Assembly: GCA_902496595.1 (NCBI GenBank)
Contig: CABVBV010000082.1
Span: 1-9,182, forward strand
DNA length: 9,182 bases
Source: an uncultured Eubacteriales bacterium
GTDB lineage: Bacteria; Bacillota; Clostridia; Oscillospirales; Oscillospiraceae
Reading direction: 5' to 3'
Shown here: positions 5,459-9,182 of the stretch, one piece after another
Layout of the letters: every line of letters begins with the position of its first letter
Position numbering within the stretch: the stretch's first letter is position 1
The notes under the pieces: generated by a model
The model's database searches: none
What the model saw: the letters and a program-made list of their open reading frames with translations, nothing else
Told to the model about the DNA's origin: nothing
Position numbers and translations under genes: made by a program

Positions 5459-8359
5459 CTACTTCCCCCTTTCTGCTCCAAGCCCGGCTATGATGTCGTC
5501 CACGACGTGGATATTGTAGTCTTTGAGCTTGTTGCCCTCGTCGTCGAAGTAGCCGAACTCGGCCAGTTTTCTGAGCATTTCGCGGTTTGAGATGAGTGTG
5601 GCCTCGTCTATCATCGGTCTGAACTGTTCGCCCTCCGTGACTATCTGTATCCAGGCGTTGCTGAGCGAGCGCTCGAGTATGTAGCTGGCCGGGTGTCTGA
5701 GTACCTCCTTCTGCCACTGCCACTGCTCGAGTATGACCTGCTTGTGTGAGAGCGGATATGACATCTGCGCAAAGGCCGCGTGGTTTGCTGAGTTCCAGAT
5801 GTAGTCCGAACCGTATTTTGCCTGCAGGTCGTTTGCATACCTGAGCTGCGTCTCGGACGAGAGCCACCATTTCAGGAACTCATATGCCTCGTCCTTCATC
5901 TTGGTGTTGGCAAATATCATGGCCGTCGTCACGTCCGCCGACTGCTCGCGGTGTATCACCCCATCCCTCTCCGTACCCGGCGAGAGGGCGATATCCCAGA
6001 GCCCGTTGAGTTCCGGCGCACCCATCTGCAGCTTCACATAGGTCGCGGAGTTGGAAACGCCGATGGGGATGTAGCCCGAGCGGAAGGCGTTGAAGAAATC
6101 CGGCACGTTCTGGGCCATGCCGTAGACGCTGTATAGCTCGGTCATCTCCCGCAGGCCCTTGAGCGTGTCCGGGTCGCTGAAGTTGGAGTAGCAGCCGTCT
6201 TCAGAGTACAGGCTGCCGCCGTTCTGGAAGATGAAGCAGCCCATGGACTCAAAACCCTTGTAGCCCGGGTCTTTGGCAAGGGGAAGATAGAAATTCATGG
6301 CGTTGCTCAGCAGCGTCGGCATCATGGCCTTGACGTCCTCCCAGGTCTCCGGCACGCTCAGGCCCAGCGAGTCCAGGATGTCCTTGCGATAGAACAGGAC
6401 GTAGTAGTCCTGGGTCTCCGCCGCAGCGTAGATGCCGTCCTCATAGGCCATGGGCGCAAGGGATTCGAGGTTGAACTCCTTGCTGTACCAATCAATAAAG
6501 TCGTCAAATTCCAGCAGGTTGAGCGCCATGCCTCGCATGGCAAACTCTGCCGGGCGGTAGTAGCTGAGTCCCAGTGCCATATCCGGCGTATCGCCCGTGG
6601 AGTTCGCCATCGTGATACGCTTTTCGTCCGGCATGATGGAGAAGGAGACGTTTATGCCCGTCTTCTGTGTAAAGTCCTCCGCAGTCAGCTGGCGCAGCGT
6701 CTCGACGTACTGCGTGGACTTGTTCACCCACACCGTCAGAGCGCCGCTGCCGCTCGTCGAGCTCTCGACCTCGTTCATGATGGGAGAAAACGAGTACAAA
6801 AACTGCTTGAGCGAGGCGTCCATGCTCTTGAAGAGGTTGGCCGAGGGCGAGGGCAATTCCGCGTCTTCGGCGTGCAGATAGATGCAGTCCAGGCTGAGGT
6901 TCTGGTCATAGAGGCTGGAGAGCGCCTTTGCGGCCAGCTGTGCAGCAGAGTTGGAGCCGTCGTTGAGCAGGTTCAGGCGGTTCGGTATCTCCCGCGGCTT
7001 GGAGGCGAACCTCTCCAGGTTCTGTACTGCCAGTTTTATGTCCGCAGCAAAGGAGGGGCTGCCGCCCGAAAGCTCGCCCAGTTCGTCGTAAATAGCAGTG
7101 AGCTCATTTATCCAGCGCTCCGCCCTCTCAAGTATGTCGGGCATATACTGGAACACGTCCCAAGTCCTGTTCGCATCCACGCTCGCACTCGAGCCCGAGC
7201 TGTTGCCCCGTATCCTGCTGAGCAGCAGTCCTGTCTCGTTGATGTCGCCGATCACTTCCAGGAGCCTGTGATACGGCCCGTCCAGCGGCCCGGCTGTGAC
7301 CTTGAGCGTGAGGATGTGTACGCCCTTCGTGAGATAGAGCCTGAGCGGCTCCTCTCCTCCAGCTGTGAGGTTGGCATACTTGTTAATGCCCGTATTGGCA
7401 AAGCCGATATCTCTCAGCTCCGTATACGGGGTCTGACCGTCCACTTCCACAGAACGATATGAGAGTCCTCCTGTTTTCAGCGGCTGGCTGTATTTGAAGC
7501 TCAGACAGTAGAAGGCGTCCTCCGGCACCTCCACCTCGTAGTACAGTTTTTGCCCGATCAGCTTGTTGGACTTGTCCTCGGTGGCGTTTATCAGTTTGCC
7601 GTAGGGACTGTACGGTGTGAGCGAGACGTTCTGCACGCTCGAGCCGCGTATGGCGCTGTCGCTCTTCGCCCTGAAGTCCTCACCCTGTATAGTAATAACC
7701 GGCCCTGTATACTCTGCGGCGTTCCGGAGGTCTGCGACGTATTCGTCATAACTCGGCATTACCTCCGGCTCCACAGCGTACAGGGCATAGAGTTTAATAT
7801 TCTGATTCATCGGGAAGATCGTAAGGCTGTTGGCTCCCGCCTCGAGCTTATACTCGACCGGGAGGCGGGCAAAGTCCTCATAATCTTCAAAATATGAAAC
7901 CGAAAACGGCAGTTGGTACTGTTCCGGCTGTATCTCGTTTCCATACCTGTCCACACCTGTCTCGCAGGTGTCCGCCCACAGGAAGGGCAGTACGACGGTG
8001 CAAGTCTCGCCGTTCACGCCGACCTTCACCTGGTTTTCAAAAGCGTTGTCCTCGTATGCGGCATAGACCGCGGCTATCCAGTATGTGTCTGCCGCATCCA
8101 CCTCAAGGCTGAACTCGTATTCCGTCTCGGCCACGAGCTCCATGCCCTCGTCGTAATTCAGCGAACCCGCGACTCTGTCCAGGAACCCGAGCTTGGAGTC
8201 GGCAAGCTCATCGTCGGAGAGGATGTACTCTCTTTGTGTCCGGGCCGCAAGTTCGTCAAGGTCGCCGGCCTCCGCGCTCATGACATCGGCGGTGGCCGCT
8301 ACCCAGACGACGATCGCAGCCGCCAGAGCGACAGCCGCCGCCTTTGCTAGTTTCTTCAT
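5459..8359 (-). CDS. Large secreted protein: carbohydrate-binding-like modules fused to a family-1 solute-binding domain
   Basis: 966 residues from the ATG at 8359, which has GGGGAGGG 7 bases upstream; the GTG at 8365 is too near that site. Residues 1-~32 form a signal peptide (MKKLAK, long Ala/Val core, AEA-like cleavage) with no Cys lipobox, which is unusual for a Gram-positive binding protein. Residues ~60-200 and ~220-375 look like two beta-sandwich, galactose-binding/CBM-like regions (FSLEVDAADTYWIAAVYAA; ITIQGEDFRAKSDSAI; YYEVEVPEDAFYCLSFKYS). A helical linker spans ~395-530. From ~538 to the end lies a complete binding-protein domain: GALTVWVNKSTQYVETLRQL, DTPDMALGL, YEDGIYAAAETQDYYVLFYRKDILDSLGLSVPETWEDV (640-677 region), GGSLYSEDG, and DEAYEFLKWWLS. 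Family-1 binding proteins are normally ~420-450 residues, so the first half is an addition. It abuts the permease gene, so it is likely its receptor or a co-receptor; the sugar is unknown. Confidence 0.88.
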   Translation of the reverse strand: MKKLAKAAAVALAAAIVVWVAATADVMSAEAGDLDELAARTQREYILSDDELADSKLGFLDRVAGSLNYDEGMELVAETEYEFSLEVDAADTYWIAAVYAAYEDNAFENQVKVGVNGETCTVVLPFLWADTCETGVDRYGNEIQPEQYQLPFSVSYFEDYEDFARLPVEYKLEAGANSLTIFPMNQNIKLYALYAVEPEVMPSYDEYVADLRNAAEYTGPVITIQGEDFRAKSDSAIRGSSVQNVSLTPYSPYGKLINATEDKSNKLIGQKLYYEVEVPEDAFYCLSFKYSQPLKTGGLSYRSVEVDGQTPYTELRDIGFANTGINKYANLTAGGEEPLRLYLTKGVHILTLKVTAGPLDGPYHRLLEVIGDINETGLLLSRIRGNSSGSSASVDANRTWDVFQYMPDILERAERWINELTAIYDELGELSGGSPSFAADIKLAVQNLERFASKPREIPNRLNLLNDGSNSAAQLAAKALSSLYDQNLSLDCIYLHAEDAELPSPSANLFKSMDASLKQFLYSFSPIMNEVESSTSGSGALTVWVNKSTQYVETLRQLTAEDFTQKTGINVSFSIMPDEKRITMANSTGDTPDMALGLSYYRPAEFAMRGMALNLLEFDDFIDWYSKEFNLESLAPMAYEDGIYAAAETQDYYVLFYRKDILDSLGLSVPETWEDVKAMMPTLLSNAMNFYLPLAKDPGYKGFESMGCFIFQNGGSLYSEDGCYSNFSDPDTLKGLREMTELYSVYGMAQNVPDFFNAFRSGYIPIGVSNSATYVKLQMGAPELNGLWDIALSPGTERDGVIHREQSADVTTAMIFANTKMKDEAYEFLKWWLSSETQLRYANDLQAKYGSDYIWNSANHAAFAQMSYPLSHKQVILEQWQWQKEVLRHPASYILERSLSNAWIQIVTEGEQFRPMIDEATLISNREMLRKLAEFGYFDDEGNKLKDYNIHVVDDIIAGLGAERGK
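5465..5471 (-). promoter_or_regulatory. Ribosome binding site of the MalF-type permease
   Basis: AAGGGGG-type purine run on the minus strand (5 Gs at 5465-5469), 7 bases before the ATG at 5457 and within the last codons of the upstream gene. It decides between the ATG and the TTG at 5481. Confidence 0.55.
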
Positions 8360-8366
8360 GCTCACA

Positions 8367-8374
8367 CCCTCCCC
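8367..8374 (-). promoter_or_regulatory. Ribosome binding site of the CBM-fused binding protein
   Basis: GGGGAGGG on the minus strand with a 7-base spacer to the ATG at 8359, but only 1-2 bases to the in-frame GTG at 8365. It sets the start two codons inside the longest open frame. Confidence 0.7.
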
Positions 8375-8389
8375 GAAACTTTCCGTCCA

Positions 8390-8424
8390 CCTGCCGTCAC
8401 AGCCGATATGGCTGTGACGGCAGG
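8390..8424 (-). promoter_or_regulatory. Strong intergenic hairpin without U-tract
   Basis: The arm CCTGCCGTCACAGCC (8390-8404) pairs perfectly over 15 bp with 8410-8424 around a GATAT loop. It fills the ~106-bp gap between the upstream binding-protein stop (8466) and the next start (8359). On the transcribed strand it is followed by GTGGACGGAAAG, with no run of U, and the opposite strand has none either. A classical intrinsic terminator is therefore unlikely. A stem that protects the upstream message or partly attenuates readthrough, as between malE and malF of enteric bacteria, fits better (inference). I see no convincing -35/-10 pair in the rest of the gap (8425-8465), so the downstream genes probably rely on readthrough. 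Confidence 0.6.
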
Positions 8425-8465
8425 CTTTGGAGATACCGTGCTATTATTCAGATGCTGTACGTATA

Positions 8466-9182
8466 TCAGCCGCCGACTTTTTCGTTGAATGCCGCGAGCT
8501 GCTCCTGAAGGGCGGCGTTGACCAGAGTATCGATCTGCGGCGCGACCTCGGCAGCGCTGGCCTTACCCTCGCGGACGGAGCTCAGCAGAGCGTTGACCTC
8601 GTCGTTGAAGATGTTGTTGTAGCCCGGGATGACCTTGTTGATGTCGCCGCGGATGGAGTACTCAAGGCTCTCATACAGGGCGGCCAGGCCCTCGGTCACG
8701 TTCGGGTTCTCGCTGAACTTGGCAACGACGTCCGGGTGCTGCGTGCAGGGCATGAACCAGGTCTTGAGCAGGGTCGTGGTCTCCCCGGCGAACTCGCCGT
8801 CATTGCGGGCAGCGAAGATATCGAGCCTCTGGAGATTGCCTTCAACGCCGTAGGTCAGCCACTTGAGCAGCTGGAAAGCGGCCTGCGGGTCGGCGCAGGT
8901 GCTGGTGAGGTAGGCGCAGTCAACGTGGATGGGGGTGTAGGTCGGGGTGTCGGCGTCTACCCGCGGATACGGCCAGTAGTCCCAGTTCACCTGGCACTCG
9001 TTGCGCATCCAGTTGTCGTTGTAGGTGGCGTTGGTGCAGAGCAGAGCCATACCGTTTTTGAAGGTGTAGTGGTTGTCGTCCTTGCCGGCTTCACCGAACT
9101 TGGCAACGTAATCGGAGCTCATGGAGGTGGTGCCGTCCTCCTCCTTCGGGTAGCGCATGATCCAGGCCTCAAGGCCGGGGAC
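8466..9182 (-). CDS. Extracellular solute-binding protein, family 1, partial (N-terminus beyond window)
   Basis: The frame is open from the right edge (VPGLEAWIMRYPKEEDG) to a TGA at 8466, giving 238 C-terminal residues of a CUT1-type sugar-binding lipoprotein or secreted protein. Family hallmarks are the pattern KNGMALLCTNATYNDN, then NWDYWPYPRVDADTPTYTPIHVDCAYLTSTCADPQAAFQLLKWLTYG (hinge and C-lobe, with 'PQAAFQLLKWL' matching the usual end-of-domain helix), and the helical tail ending EKVGG. An ATG at 9158 exists but has open frame before it, so it is internal. All eight isoleucine codons I read are ATC, unlike the ATA-rich genes downstream, which suggests high expression. It contains five cysteines, possibly some paired. 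It is probably the primary receptor of the transporter encoded downstream; the sugar is unknown. Confidence 0.9.
   Translation of the reverse strand, partial: VPGLEAWIMRYPKEEDGTTSMSSDYVAKFGEAGKDDNHYTFKNGMALLCTNATYNDNWMRNECQVNWDYWPYPRVDADTPTYTPIHVDCAYLTSTCADPQAAFQLLKWLTYGVEGNLQRLDIFAARNDGEFAGETTTLLKTWFMPCTQHPDVVAKFSENPNVTEGLAALYESLEYSIRGDINKVIPGYNNIFNDEVNALLSSVREGKASAAEVAPQIDTLVNAALQEQLAAFNEKVGG

Noticed and set aside
6872..7462. 196-codon open frame on the plus strand
   Set aside because: Antisense to the CBM-fused binding protein, whose own frame shows clear domains across this stretch.
8390..8424. Rho-independent terminator
   Set aside because: The stem is strong enough but neither strand has a following U-run, so I describe it as a hairpin of unknown role.
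8425..8465. Promoter for the CBM-fused binding protein
   Set aside because: TATACG- and TAATAG-like hexamers occur on the minus strand, but no -35 element stands at a suitable distance.

Overview
The window is one block of genes, all on the minus strand, from what looks like a GC-rich Gram-positive-type anaerobe. A Bacillota/Clostridia lineage (gut or Christensenellales/Oscillospirales-like, or a Paenibacillus relative) is my best guess. This is inference: strong GGAGG-type Shine-Dalgarno sites, a sugar ABC transporter of the CUT1 kind, and the pairing of DUF5696 and NHL/YIP1 proteins that I associate with Bacillota. No rRNA, tRNA, integrase, transposase or CRISPR array is visible.

In order of transcription (right to left), the window holds: (1) the C-terminal 238 residues of a family-1 extracellular solute-binding protein (8466-9182, cut by the window edge); (2) a ~106-bp intergenic gap with a strong 15-bp-stem hairpin lacking a U-tract (8390-8424); (3) a 966-aa secreted protein that fuses two carbohydrate-binding-like beta-sandwich regions and a helical linker to a complete second solute-binding domain (5459-8359); (4) a MalF-type permease (4522-5457); (5) a MalG-type permease (3575-4522); (6) a 687-aa membrane protein with a signal peptide, an NHL-type beta-propeller, TPR-like helices and a YIP1-type membrane domain (1501-3564); (7) a secreted DUF5696 protein, cut by the left edge (1-1514). 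From gene 3 onward the genes abut or overlap by 1 to 14 bases and each has its own Shine-Dalgarno site, so they are very likely one translationally coupled operon. No ATPase gene is present, which is normal for CUT1 importers that share an MsmX-type ATPase.

Working model (inference): the two binding proteins capture an oligosaccharide or glycan fragment and deliver it to the permease pair. DUF5696 looks like a beta-sandwich followed by the start of a TIM-barrel-like region, so it may be an uncharacterised glycan-active enzyme. The NHL-TPR-YIP1 protein could be a membrane-anchored scaffold or sensor for the surface complex. This cassette is the best candidate for an undescribed system here.

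The most unusual DNA feature lies inside the DUF5696 gene, right at the signal-peptide cleavage region: a perfect 36-bp palindrome abutting a 10-bp-stem hairpin. The surrounding codons (TTG, CTA, CTA, TTA, CAA, CCA) occur nowhere else in the readable 504 codons. It looks like a small palindromic element inserted in frame.
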